From JAKFDI01 sp044508835 (lineage in GTDB: Bacteria > Pseudomonadota > Gammaproteobacteria > Burkholderiales > Burkholderiaceae_C): a stretch of DNA of 64,000 nucleotides. Below, piece by piece: positions 8,999 through 16,429 of the stretch. The translations under genes were made by a program, and so were the position numbers. Numbering within the stretch: position 1 is the first letter of the stretch; every line of letters begins with the position of its first letter. Location of the stretch: the NCBI GenBank assembly GCA_044508835.1, contig JBIQHD010000018.1, positions 1 to 64,000 on the forward strand. The letters run 5' to 3'. The notes under the pieces were generated by a model. It saw nothing but the letters and a program-made list of their open reading frames with translations. It was not told the origin of the DNA and made no database searches.

Positions 8999-9939
8999 AT
9001 GCAGACCCTCTTGGGGGCCACCGGCCAGATCGCCGTGGAACTGGCCCGTGAACTGAAGCGTGCCTACACGAGCGACCTGCGGCTCGTGAGCCGCCGCCCG
9101 CGCAAGGTCAACGACACCGATGCGCTCGTGCCGGCAGACCTGCTCGATGCCGGGCAGGCCGCCGCGGCGGTCGAGGGCAGCAGCGTCGTCTACTTCACGG
9201 CGGGGCTGCCGCCCGACACGGCGCTGTGGGAAGCGCAGTTCCCCGTGATGCTGAAGAACGCCCTCGCGGCGAGCCGCGCGGCAGGCACCAGGTTCGTCTA
9301 CTTCGACAACACCTACATGTACCCGCAGGACGGCCGCGTGCTGACCGAGGAGGCGCCCTTCGCGCCGGTCGGCCGCAAGGGCAAGGTGCGCGCGGCCATG
9401 GCGTCCAGCGTGCTGCAGGAGATGGCCCGGGGCGACATCCCCGTCCTCATCGGCCGGGCGCCCGAGTTCTACGGGCCGGGCAGGACGCAGAGCATCACGA
9501 ACACGCTGGTCATCGACAGGATCAGGGCGGGCAAGACGCCACGCGTGCCCGTGCAGGACGACACGCGGCGCGCGCTCATCTGGACGCCCAACGCGAGCCG
9601 CGCGCTGGCGGCCCTGGGCAACGCACCGGATGCCTACGGCCAGACCTGGCATCTGCCCTGCGACGACGACCGCCCGACGTACCGGCAGTTCGTCACCCTG
9701 GCGTGCGAGGTCTTCGGTGTGGCGCCCTCCTGCCAGGTCATCGGCCAATGGACGCTGACGGCCGCCGGCCTCGTCTCGAAGCAGGTGCGCGGGCTTCGCG
9801 AACTGCGCTGCCCCGCTACGCGCACGACAACCTCTTCGACGCCACGAAGTTCAAGCGCCGGTTCCTGGAATTCGAAGTGACGACCTATCGCCGCGGGCTC
9901 GAATTGATCCGGCAGGAGCCGCGCCGCGACGCCGCCTGA
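8999..9939 (+). pseudogene. NAD-dependent epimerase/dehydratase (extended SDR) with a single-base frameshift
   Basis: The reading frame from 8999 (good GAGGAA site) gives an extended short-chain dehydrogenase: GATGQIA Rossmann motif at the N-terminus, FDNTYMYPQD with the active-site Tyr region, then RAPEFYGPG. Near 9804-9810 the frame breaks. The expected C-terminus (LPRYAHDNLFDATKFKRRF) continues in another frame to the stop at 9937-9939. One missing base in CTGCGCTGCCCC explains it; the total of 941 nt is one short of a multiple of three. Without a frameshift the product would be about 313 residues. Either a real recent mutation or a sequencing error. Function unknown. Confidence 0.8.
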
Positions 9940-9961
9940 AGCGGCGGTGATCGCGATGCCT

Positions 9962-10192
9962 CAAGCCGGGTAGCGCAGCGCGCTGGAGGATGCTGTTGAG
10001 CACCACCTGCCCGTCGACCTTCACCCGCTGCTCCTTCGTGCCCTTCCTGAACGTCCCCCCGAAGTAGCCCTGCGCGGGCAGGCGCAGGTCGATGCAGTTG
10101 TGCTCGATCAGCTGCTGCGGCCGGCGCGGCCGGGGATGGCGCTCGAAGCAGGCCGGGGAGCCCGCGACCACCATCGGGATGTCGGGGTACCG
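9962..10192 (-). pseudogene. LysR-type regulator fragment (middle of the effector domain)
   Basis: On the minus strand about 77 codons read as a LysR substrate-binding domain segment: PDIPMVVAGSPACFERHPRP, then IEHNCIDLRLP and VDGQVVLNSILQRAALPGL. The helix-turn-helix half is missing at the right end (10192), where homology to a different gene on the other strand begins, and the C-terminus is lost at about 9962. Not expected to make a working protein. It lies tail-to-tail with the frameshifted reductase. Confidence 0.75.
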
Positions 10193-10589
10193 CACCGGCG
10201 ATGCCCTGCGCTTCGTCGACCCCGAGCAGCCGGCGCTGGGCCTGATGTTCGATGGCCGTGTCGCCGAGGATTTCAAGCTGCGCACCGGCACCTGGGTTCA
10301 CGTCGGCGCCTTGCGCCTGAAGCTGCTCGCCTGCGCCGACCCGCTGTTGCAGGACGCCGTCCTCACGGGCCACGACCGCGACGAAGTCGGCGCACTGCCG
10401 TTCCTCAACCCGGCCACCACCGCGGGCCTGTCCCCGCCTGAGTTGACGAAGCGCCTCGCCGGGGCGCTCGCCCGGCTCGCCGGTGAGTCGGGAGGCAGCA
10501 GCTCGCTGTGCGTCACTCGCGCCCTCGTCATGACCGAGCATGGCGCTTCGGTGCCGCCGCTGATGCAGCCCATCGCATGCCGGCGCTGA
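10185..10589 (+). pseudogene. Feruloyl-CoA synthase-like C-terminal fragment
   Basis: From about 10185 the plus strand reads YRTGDALRFVDPEQPALGL, then FDGRVAEDFKLRTGTWV and QDAVLTGHDRDE, matching the C-terminal part of acyl-CoA synthetases of the feruloyl-CoA synthase group (GD-x-x and FDGR-x-x-EDFKL motifs). The AMP-binding N-terminal two thirds are missing. The last 30 residues also look degraded. Its 5' edge coincides with the 5' edge of the LysR fragment on the other strand, so one deletion probably removed the facing ends of both genes. Confidence 0.75.
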
Positions 10590-10709
10590 ATGCGCCGGCT
10601 GCGGCCGGGCGTCAGGAACGGCTGCACCCATGTGCCATGGTCTGCTTCTGGTCAACGCGGCGAGCGAGGCGCTGCCGGAGACTGAACCGAATGGGTGTCG
10701 CAACCCTTT

Positions 10710-10733
10710 GGGCCGCAAAGCGGCCCTTTTTTT
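10710..10733 (+). terminator. Rho-independent terminator
   Basis: GGGCCGC (10710-10716), loop AAA, GCGGCCC (10720-10726), followed by seven T at 10727-10733. This is a textbook intrinsic terminator for plus-strand transcription and probably once ended the transcript containing the feruloyl-CoA synthase gene. The rest of 10590-10819 shows nothing else I can support. Confidence 0.9.
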
Positions 10734-10819
10734 GTCGCTGTTGCGAGAACTCCGGACAGCGCCGCGTCTGCCCCCGAAATGGCTCTCAGGTGGCACCGGG
10801 CCGCTCGCGCCGGCCGCGC

Positions 10820-11284
10820 TCAACCCGCCGCGTAGGGCGTCTCGGGCACCGGCATGTGGAAGCTGGCGTTGAGCATGTTCCACGAGCGGATCGCCCCGAC
10901 CGCGAAGGTGAGGTCGGCGATCTGCTCGTCGCTGAAGTGCTGCTTCACGGCGGCGAAGTCGGCGTCGCTGGGCGTGCGCTGCGGAACGGCATTCACCGCT
11001 TCCGCCCAGTTGAATGCCGCGCGATCGGCTTCGCTGAAGAAGCGCGCGGCCTCGCGCCAGCCGGCCACGGCGTTGACGTGGCGCGGGTCGACGCCCTGCC
11101 TGATCAGGTCGGCCCAATGCATGTCGATGCAGAACGCGCAGCCGTTGATCTGGCTGATGCGCAGGTTCACGAGCTCGCGCAGCCGCTTGTCGAGCGAGGC
11201 GCCGGCGGCATGGGAGAACTGGGCGCCGGCGCGGGCGGCCTTGGGGGCGAGGGCGTGGTAGTCGAGACGGGGTGAGGACATCAT
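10820..11284 (-). CDS. AhpD-like / carboxymuconolactone decarboxylase family protein
   Basis: 154 residues, all-helical AhpD-like fold. The NGCAFCIDMH motif carries the redox Cys-x2-Cys plus proton-relay His used by alkylhydroperoxidase-type members; the preceding RELVNLRISQ is also typical. Members act as peroxidase reductases or small decarboxylases, so the precise substrate is open. The start at 11284 (MMSSPRL) has an AAGGAA site 8 bp upstream. Monocistronic between a terminator and a LysR gene on the same strand. Confidence 0.9.
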   Translation of the reverse strand: MMSSPRLDYHALAPKAARAGAQFSHAAGASLDKRLRELVNLRISQINGCAFCIDMHWADLIRQGVDPRHVNAVAGWREAARFFSEADRAAFNWAEAVNAVPQRTPSDADFAAVKQHFSDEQIADLTFAVGAIRSWNMLNASFHMPVPETPYAAG

Positions 11285-11387
11285 GGGTTCCTTGTCGTTG
11301 GAGGGTTGAGGGGGAAACACCTTCTAGACGGCCGGGCCCCCGGTGTTGTGACAGAGGCCGTGCGGCATGGAGGGCCGCCTCCCGCCG

Positions 11388-12329
11388 TCACCGATGGCCC
11401 GGCGCCTTCGCCAGGGGCACGCGACCCAGCGTGCGCGGAAGGAGGGGCGCGCTGCCGGCGAGGTACGCCCACAACCGGTTCGCGACCGGCCCTTGCGGCC
11501 GGTCGCGGCGGCGGGCCGCGACGAGGTCTTCCACCACGCCCGGCAGGTGCCGGCCGGCGATGGACAGCAGCGCCCCGCTGCGCAGTTCGGGCTCGACCAT
11601 GAAGCGCGGCAGATGGCCCCACGCGAGGGCATGCATGACCAGCTCCTTCTTCATCAGCGGGTCCGGCACGGAGCACTGCGGCGCGCCATCGACCACGTAG
11701 TGCCCTTCCGGCGGCGAGGCGCCTGCCGAATCGCGCAGCACGCATTGCGTGAACCCCTGCAGCTGCTGCGGCGTGATGTCCCGCGTCGGAACGAAGGGCA
11801 GGAACCCCGGCGCCGCCACCGGCACCAGCGCCACGGCGCCGAGGTCGATCCATTCCAGGCGCGTGTCGGACTTGGCCACACGGTGCACGATGAGGTCCGC
11901 TTCGCCGTCCAGCAGCCGCTCCCAGGGGCCGGTGATCGACTCGAACTGCAGGTGCAGCCGCGTCTGCGGGCACTGCCTGAAGAACCGGCTGAGCAGGCCG
12001 AGGACCGGCGGCAGCGGGCACAGGTCGCCCAGCACGACCCGCAGGACCGATTCTTCGCCCATGGCGAGCTGCGCGGCGTGCGTGCGCAGTTCCTCGGCCT
12101 CGCGCAGCAGCGCCTGGGCCTTGCGATGGAACGATTCGCCGGCTTCGGTGAGGCGCACGCGATAGCCCGTCCGGTCCAGCAGGGACAGGCCGAGCTGCGC
12201 TTCGAGCTTGGCGACGGCGGCGAAGACCGAGGCATGCGAGCGGTGCAGCGACTCGGCGGCCGGCTGGAAGCCGCCGCGCCGGACCACGGCGTCGAAGCAC
12301 CGGACCTCGTGGAGGGTGTAGGCCGGCAT
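11388..12329 (-). CDS. LysR-family transcriptional regulator
   Basis: 313 residues: winged helix-turn-helix at about 1-60 (FDAVVRRGGFQPAAESLHRS, then KLEAQLGLSLLDR) and a LysR effector-binding domain to the C-terminus. It is divergent from the enol-lactonase gene with a palindrome between them, so it probably controls that gene and itself. The effector is unknown. Typical length, no defects. A 103-bp gap separates it from the AhpD-like gene. Confidence 0.92.
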   Translation of the reverse strand: MPAYTLHEVRCFDAVVRRGGFQPAAESLHRSHASVFAAVAKLEAQLGLSLLDRTGYRVRLTEAGESFHRKAQALLREAEELRTHAAQLAMGEESVLRVVLGDLCPLPPVLGLLSRFFRQCPQTRLHLQFESITGPWERLLDGEADLIVHRVAKSDTRLEWIDLGAVALVPVAAPGFLPFVPTRDITPQQLQGFTQCVLRDSAGASPPEGHYVVDGAPQCSVPDPLMKKELVMHALAWGHLPRFMVEPELRSGALLSIAGRHLPGVVEDLVAARRRDRPQGPVANRLWAYLAGSAPLLPRTLGRVPLAKAPGHR

Positions 12330-12343
12330 TGTCGGCGGAGTCT

Positions 12344-12365
12344 ACAAAGAGCTTCGGAACTTTGT
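12344..12365. promoter_or_regulatory. Inverted repeat between the divergent LysR and hydrolase genes
   Basis: ACAAAG (12344-12349), ten bases, CTTTGT (12360-12365): a perfect 6-10-6 inverted repeat in the 99-bp divergent intergenic region, starting 15 bp from the LysR ATG. Likely a LysR operator; binding is inferred. Confidence 0.6.
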
Positions 12366-12428
12366 CATTTCAATCGACGGGCCGGATTCCTAGCATGGGC
12401 GGTACTCGATGCGCTGAAAGGAGCTGCC

Positions 12429-13253
12429 ATGACCCCCGCCCACCCTGCCTTCATCCACACCGGCGACGGCGTGCGCATCGCGTACCGCCTCGAAGGCCCC
12501 GAGGACCGGCCGGTCCTCCTGCTGTCCAACTCGATCGGCACCGACATGCACATGTGGGACGGCCAGATGCCGGCGCTCACGAAGCACTTCCGCGTGCTGC
12601 GCTACGACGCCCGCGGCCACGGCGCCTCGGGCGTGCCGGCCGGACCGTACGCGCTCGACCGGCTGGGCCGCGACGCCGTCGAGTTGCTGGACGCCCTGGC
12701 GCTGGCGCGCGTGCACGTGCTCGGGCTGTCGCTGGGCGGCCTCGTGGCGCAGTGGCTGGGCATCCACGTCCCGGAGCGGGTCGACCGGCTCGTGCTGTCG
12801 AACACCGCGGCCTGGCTCGGCCCCGCGGCGCCCTGGGACCGCGCCATCGCCGAGCTGCTGCAGGCGCCGGACATGCAGGCGACCGCCGCCATGTTCCTGC
12901 GCAACTGGTTCCCCGCGCGCATGCTGGAAGAGGACGGCCCCGCCGTCGCGTCCTTCCGCCGCACGCTGCTCGCGACGCGCCGCGAAGGCATCGCCGGCAG
13001 CTGGGCCGCCGTCCGCGACGCCGACCTGCGCCGCACGGATGCGCTCATCCCCCAGCCGACGCTGGTCATCGCGGGCGCCGACGACACCGTCACGTCCGCG
13101 CGCCACGGCGAGGAGGTGGCCGCCGCGATTCCCGGGGCGCAGTTGCGCGTGCTGCCGGCCATGCACCTGTCGAACGTCGAGCAGCCGGCGGCGTTCCTCG
13201 ATGCCGTGGTCGGCTTCCTGCAGCCGGAGCAGGCGCCGCGGCGCGGCCCATGA
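12429..13253 (+). CDS. 3-oxoadipate enol-lactonase-like alpha/beta hydrolase
   Basis: 274 residues, alpha/beta hydrolase fold. SNSIGTDMHMWD forms the oxyanion region, GLSLGG carries the nucleophile Ser101, AGADDTVT the acid region and MHLSNVEQP the catalytic His. The pattern is that of PcaD, which hydrolyses 3-oxoadipate enol-lactone in the beta-ketoadipate pathway. No other pca genes are adjacent, so it could act on another lactone or ester; I leave the symbol empty. AAAGGAG lies about 7 bp before the ATG. Divergent from a LysR gene. A remnant of a second PcaD-like gene occurs at 38040-38282. Confidence 0.85.
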   Translation: MTPAHPAFIHTGDGVRIAYRLEGPEDRPVLLLSNSIGTDMHMWDGQMPALTKHFRVLRYDARGHGASGVPAGPYALDRLGRDAVELLDALALARVHVLGLSLGGLVAQWLGIHVPERVDRLVLSNTAAWLGPAAPWDRAIAELLQAPDMQATAAMFLRNWFPARMLEEDGPAVASFRRTLLATRREGIAGSWAAVRDADLRRTDALIPQPTLVIAGADDTVTSARHGEEVAAAIPGAQLRVLPAMHLSNVEQPAAFLDAVVGFLQPEQAPRRGP

Positions 13254-13279
13254 GCGTGGCGGCCGCGGCCGTCCGCCCC

Positions 13280-13308
13280 TTCGGCAGGCAGGCGGGCGAC
13301 CCTACAAT
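13280..13308 (+). promoter_or_regulatory. Predicted sigma70 promoter for the TPP-riboswitch transcript
   Basis: TTCGGC at 13280-13285, a 17-bp spacer and TACAAT at 13303-13308. The -10 is good and the -35 weak. Transcription from here would include a GGCAGCC/GGCTGCC hairpin at 13324-13342 and then the riboswitch. Confidence 0.5.
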
Positions 13309-13352
13309 CGCGGCCGCCGCATCGGCAGCCCCTCGGGCTGCCGGCGCGGTCC

Positions 13353-13441
13353 ACCGCTGGGGGTGTTGGCGCGGCCGCAAGGCGCGCCGACTGAGAGAGT
13401 CCCTTCGAACCTGATTGAGGTAATCCTCGCGCAGGGAAGCA
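13353..13441 (+). promoter_or_regulatory. TPP (THI-box) riboswitch
   Basis: All conserved blocks of the thiamine pyrophosphate aptamer are present in order: GGGGGTG (13358-13364), a GGCGCG/CGCGCC stem with extra loop, CTGAGA (13391-13396), CCCTTCGAACCTGAT (from 13401), GGTAAT, and the closing GCAGGGAAGC. The element precedes a thiamine-binding protein gene by 87 nt, as expected for a thiamine-repressed gene. Confidence 0.95.
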
Positions 13442-13453
13442 CGTTCCAGGGCC

Positions 13454-13481
13454 TGCCGGCTTTCTCTTTCTCGCGCCGGCA
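13454..13481 (+). promoter_or_regulatory. Candidate expression-platform hairpin after the TPP aptamer
   Basis: TGCCGGC (13454-13460) and GCCGGCA (13475-13481) pair perfectly around a 14-nt pyrimidine-rich loop, between the aptamer and the start codon at 13528. There is no U-run, so control would be on translation or by Rho rather than intrinsic termination. Confidence 0.4.
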
Positions 13482-13527
13482 TGGCGGCCCCGAACGCTCG
13501 CCGACCTGCCATCTGCATGAGCTGCAC

Positions 13528-13959
13528 ATGGCACATCCATCGTTCTCGCGTTTGCGTTCCTTCCGGCTTTCCGTCCTGTCGCTGTCGCTCCTGGCCTGCG
13601 GCGCGGGCTGGGCTCAACAGGCGCCGCAGCCGGCGCCAGCCGCCGCCGTGGCCCCGGGCCGGCACATGATTGCCGAGATCCAGGTCATCCCCCGCCCGGC
13701 CGGTACGGCGGACGACCGCTACAAGCACGTCGACGCCGCCATCGCCGTCATCCAGGCCTCCGGCCTGCGCTACGAGGTGCACGGCATGGGCACGGTCGTC
13801 GAAGGCCCGCCCGAGAAGATCTGGCCGCTGCTGCAGGCCGTCCACCAGGCCACCCTCGAAGCCGGCGCCGAGCGCACGCTGAGCATCATCAAGGTCTCCG
13901 GTTCGGCCCAGGCCGGCGGGCCGAGCGTCGACGACCTGGTGCGCAAGTTCCGGAAGTGA
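13528..13959 (+). CDS. Exported thiamine-binding protein (MTH1187/YkoF-like)
   Basis: 143 residues. An N-terminal signal sequence (about 1-30, RLRSFRLSVLSLSLLACGAG) is followed by a thiamine-binding MTH1187/YkoF-like alpha-beta domain: MIAEIQVIPRPAGTADDRYK, then AIAVIQASGLRYEVHGMGTV. The LLAC motif could be a lipobox; cleavage after GWA is the alternative. Domain relatives bind thiamine or its pyrimidine; many I know of are cytosolic, so export is unusual. The TPP riboswitch upstream strongly supports a thiamine role. No transporter gene is adjacent. The ribosome-binding site is weak, but no other in-frame ATG fits. Confidence 0.88.
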   Translation: MAHPSFSRLRSFRLSVLSLSLLACGAGWAQQAPQPAPAAAVAPGRHMIAEIQVIPRPAGTADDRYKHVDAAIAVIQASGLRYEVHGMGTVVEGPPEKIWPLLQAVHQATLEAGAERTLSIIKVSGSAQAGGPSVDDLVRKFRK

Positions 13960-14062
13960 GCTGACCCGGGCGGGCCGTGCCGCGCGGCCGGCGATCGGCC
14001 GTCTGCCACAATCGAGCCGCCTGCAGCGCCGCATTCGCGGCGCATCCCGCTCCCTCCCACCC

Positions 14063-14383
14063 GTGCGTACGTTCTTCGGCAGACTGCTTCTCGCGGTGCT
14101 CCTGCTGCTGGCCCAGCAGGGCGTGGCGCTGCACGGGCTGAGCCACGTCGCGGCCGCTGCCGCGCAGGCGCAGACGGAGGGCGACCACGAGCCGTCCGGC
14201 GCCGCGGACCCCTGCACGCTCTGCCTCGCGTTCTCCCAGGCGGCTGCCGCTCTCGCGGCCGAGGCCACGCCGCCATCGCTGCTCGCCGGCCTCGCCTTCC
14301 ACGCCGCGCCCGGCCCGCTGGAAAGCCGCGCGACGCCCCGCCTCCCGGCGCCGCGCAGCCGCGGCCCGCCGACCCGACTCTGA
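14063..14383 (+). CDS. Small exported protein, DUF2946-like, ahead of the zinc operon
   Basis: 106 residues from a GTG start. An N-terminal signal or anchor helix (LLLAVLLLLAQQGVALHG) is followed by a His-containing stretch and DPCTLCLAF, a Cys-x2-Cys pair reminiscent of DUF2946 proteins, which often accompany metal-uptake genes. The C-terminus is Pro/Arg-rich and unstructured. It stands 76 bp before the DUF2796 gene, with a strong hairpin between. Function unknown; a metal-related role is inferred from neighbours. No ATG start is available. Confidence 0.6.
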   Translation: MRTFFGRLLLAVLLLLAQQGVALHGLSHVAAAAAQAQTEGDHEPSGAADPCTLCLAFSQAAAALAAEATPPSLLAGLAFHAAPGPLESRATPRLPAPRSRGPPTRL

Positions 14384-14397
14384 CCGTTCGCCCCTGG

Positions 14398-14432
14398 GGC
14401 CCGCCCTCTGCTCGAACGTGGGAGGGCGGGCC
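14398..14432. other. Strong hairpin between the small exported protein and the zinc operon
   Basis: GGCCCGCCCTC (14398-14408) pairs perfectly with GAGGGCGGGCC (14422-14432) around a 13-nt loop. There is no T-run on either side, so it is not a standard intrinsic terminator. It may stabilise or partly terminate the transcript just before the DUF2796 gene. Confidence 0.6.
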
Positions 14433-14459
14433 GTCGTGTCACGTTCAGAGGTCGTCTTC

Positions 14460-15023
14460 ATGCTTTCCTCCCCCCTCCATGGCCGCCCGCCCGTGCGGCT
14501 CCTGGCGGCGGCCGCGCTTGCCGCCCCGCTGCTTCTCGCCCTGCCTTCCCATGCCGCCGAGACGGCGCACGCCCACGGCCACGCCCAATTGGACGTGGCC
14601 GTCGAGCCGCAGACGCTCAGCCTCCGGTTCTCGTCGCCGCTGGACAACCTGGTGGGCTTCGAGCGCGCGCCCCGCAACGACAAGGAGCGCCGGCAGGTCG
14701 AAGCCGCCGTCGCGAAGCTGAAGGACGCCGGCGCGCTGTTCAGGATCGACCCGTCGGCGCAGTGCAAGCTCGCCAGGGTGGAACTCAGCTCCGCGGTCCT
14801 CGGGCTCGGCACCGTCGATCCCGCGGAAGAGGAGCCGGGCCATGCGGACATCGACGGCAGCGTCGATTTCAACTGCGTGGATGCCGCGAAGGCGGCCTAC
14901 ATCGACGTCGGCCTCTTCGAGTTCAAGCGCCTGCACCGGATCGAGGTGCAGGTCGCCGGGCCCGCGGGGCAATCCCGGCAGGTCTTGAAGCCCACGGCGA
15001 AGCGGCTGCACCTGAAGAAATAG
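14460..15023 (+). CDS. DUF2796 periplasmic protein, ZrgA-like zinc binding
   Basis: 187 residues with a Sec signal peptide (LLAAAALAAPLLLALPSHA, cleavage about residue 31) followed at once by a His cluster AHAHGHAQLDV. The body is DUF2796, the family of Vibrio cholerae ZrgA, a periplasmic zinc-acquisition protein. It is first in the unit with an ABC ATPase, DUF3299, permease and DUF3299, the gene set of Zrg loci. It probably captures zinc in the periplasm. AGAGG precedes the ATG at 14460; an in-frame upstream start at 14418 would spoil the signal peptide. Confidence 0.85.
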   Translation: MLSSPLHGRPPVRLLAAAALAAPLLLALPSHAAETAHAHGHAQLDVAVEPQTLSLRFSSPLDNLVGFERAPRNDKERRQVEAAVAKLKDAGALFRIDPSAQCKLARVELSSAVLGLGTVDPAEEEPGHADIDGSVDFNCVDAAKAAYIDVGLFEFKRLHRIEVQVAGPAGQSRQVLKPTAKRLHLKK

Positions 15024-15032
15024 GCGCAGGCC

Positions 15033-15740
15033 ATGGTCGAGGTTTCGGACCTGCGCTTTCGCTGGCCCGGCGCGGCGCACGACGGCGTGGCCATCGACGC
15101 GCTGCGCATCGACGCGGGCAGCAGCGTGTTCCTCCACGGGCCCAGCGGATGCGGCAAGAGCACGCTGCTGGGCCTGCTGGCGGGCGTGCTGCTGCCCCGG
15201 CAGGGATGCGTGCGCCTGCTGGGCACCGACTGGGCCGGCCTCTCGGGCGCGCGCCGCGATGCGTTCCGCGCCGGGCACGTGGGCTACATCTTCCAGCAGT
15301 TCAACCTGCTGCCCTATCTCAGCGTGCTCGACAACGTGCTGCTGCCTTGCCGCTTCTCGGCCGCGCGCCGTGCGCGCGCCGCGGCGGACGGCGGCTCGCC
15401 GGCCGGTGCCGCGGCGCGGCTGCTCGAACGGGTCGGCCTCGCCGCGCCGCTCTGGACGCGCCGTGCCGACCGCCTGTCGGTGGGCCAGCAGCAACGCGTG
15501 GCGGCCGCCCGCGCCCTCGTGGGGCGCCCCGAGCTCGTCATCGCCGACGAGCCCACCTCGGCGCTCGACGCCGCGTTGCGCGACGGCTTCATGGACCTGC
15601 TGCTGCGGCAGTGCCGCTCGTCGGGCAGCACGCTCGTGTTCGTCAGCCACGACGAGCGGCTGGCCTCGCGCTTCGACCGGCGGGTGTCGCTGCCCGGCAT
15701 CAACCGCGCGGCCGCCGGTTCCGCGGAGGAGGCGACGTGA
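15033..15740 (+). CDS. ABC transporter ATP-binding protein (LolD/MacB type, Zrg system)
   Basis: 235 residues: Walker A GPSGCGKST (36-44), Q-loop FQQFNLLPYLS, signature LSVGQQQR, Walker B LVIADEP and H-loop VSHD. The sequence groups with LolD/MacB/FtsE-type ATPases that work with FtsX-like permeases, one of which is encoded at 16430. It starts 9 bp after the DUF2796 gene and overlaps the next start by 4 bp. In Zrg-type systems the pair is thought to power zinc uptake; this fold more often drives mechanotransmission across the periplasm than solute import. Confidence 0.92.
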   Translation: MVEVSDLRFRWPGAAHDGVAIDALRIDAGSSVFLHGPSGCGKSTLLGLLAGVLLPRQGCVRLLGTDWAGLSGARRDAFRAGHVGYIFQQFNLLPYLSVLDNVLLPCRFSAARRARAAADGGSPAGAAARLLERVGLAAPLWTRRADRLSVGQQQRVAAARALVGRPELVIADEPTSALDAALRDGFMDLLLRQCRSSGSTLVFVSHDERLASRFDRRVSLPGINRAAAGSAEEAT

Positions 15741-16420
15741 CGCCGGCACGCCGCTCCCCGCCGCCGGAGCAGCAGTTCCCGCACCTGCATGCGCAGCTGT
15801 CCGGCAAGGCCGGCTGGGTGGCGCCGGTGCTCGCGGTCGCGGCCATCGCCGCGGCCGTCGTCGCGACCGCCGTCTTCGTCCCGCTGCCGGACTCGACGCA
15901 CGACTTCAGGAAGGAAAGCCCGCCGCCTGCCGCGACCGCGCACGACGACGGGTACGAGCCCGTGCGCTGGTCCGAGCTGATCCCCGCGGGCTGGGACCCG
16001 TCCCCACAGATCCGCCGGCTGCAGGATGGGCAGGGCGGCCTGGCGGACACCGACCCACGGGCGCGCGCATCGCTGGGCAAGGTGCGGGCGCTGCTCGACG
16101 CGGCGCCCGCCGAGCCGGCGCTCGAAGGGCGCAGGATCCGCATCCCCGGCTACGTGGTGCCCCTGGACGGCGCCGCGTCCGGCGCGTCGGAGTTTCTTCT
16201 CGTTCCCTACTTCGGCGCCTGCATCCACACGCCGCCGCCGCCGGCCAACCAGGTCATCCACGTGGTGGCGAGCCGGCCGATGAAGCGCCTGCGCACGATG
16301 GAGGCCGTGTGGCTGCGCGGCACGCTCCGCGTGGTGCGGCACGACGCGGCGGTCGCCACCAGCGGCTACCGCCTGCTGGCGGAATCGGCCGAACCGTATG
16401 AGCCCGCCGATGGGCAGTGA
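15737..16420 (+). CDS. DUF3299 protein with N-terminal membrane anchor
   Basis: 227 residues from a GTG that overlaps the preceding stop (GTGA), with GGAGG just upstream. One membrane helix at about 34-54 (VLAVAAIAAAVVATAVFVPL) anchors a periplasmic DUF3299 domain, recognised by IRIPGYVVPLDG, EFLLVPYFGACIHTPPPPAN and QVIHVV. DUF3299 proteins recur in Zrg-type zinc loci; their biochemical job is not settled. A second, soluble copy ends this operon at 17701. The conserved Cys-Ile-His in GACIH may bind metal, by inference. Confidence 0.85.
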   Translation: MTPARRSPPPEQQFPHLHAQLSGKAGWVAPVLAVAAIAAAVVATAVFVPLPDSTHDFRKESPPPAATAHDDGYEPVRWSELIPAGWDPSPQIRRLQDGQGGLADTDPRARASLGKVRALLDAAPAEPALEGRRIRIPGYVVPLDGAASGASEFLLVPYFGACIHTPPPPANQVIHVVASRPMKRLRTMEAVWLRGTLRVVRHDAAVATSGYRLLAESAEPYEPADGQ

Positions 16421-16429
16421 AGGCCTCGC

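Noticed and set aside
13481..13669. Alternative small gene starting at ATG 13481 in the riboswitch leader
   Set aside because: The frame overlaps the thiamine-binding gene and yields no recognisable protein; the ATG lies in the expression-platform hairpin.
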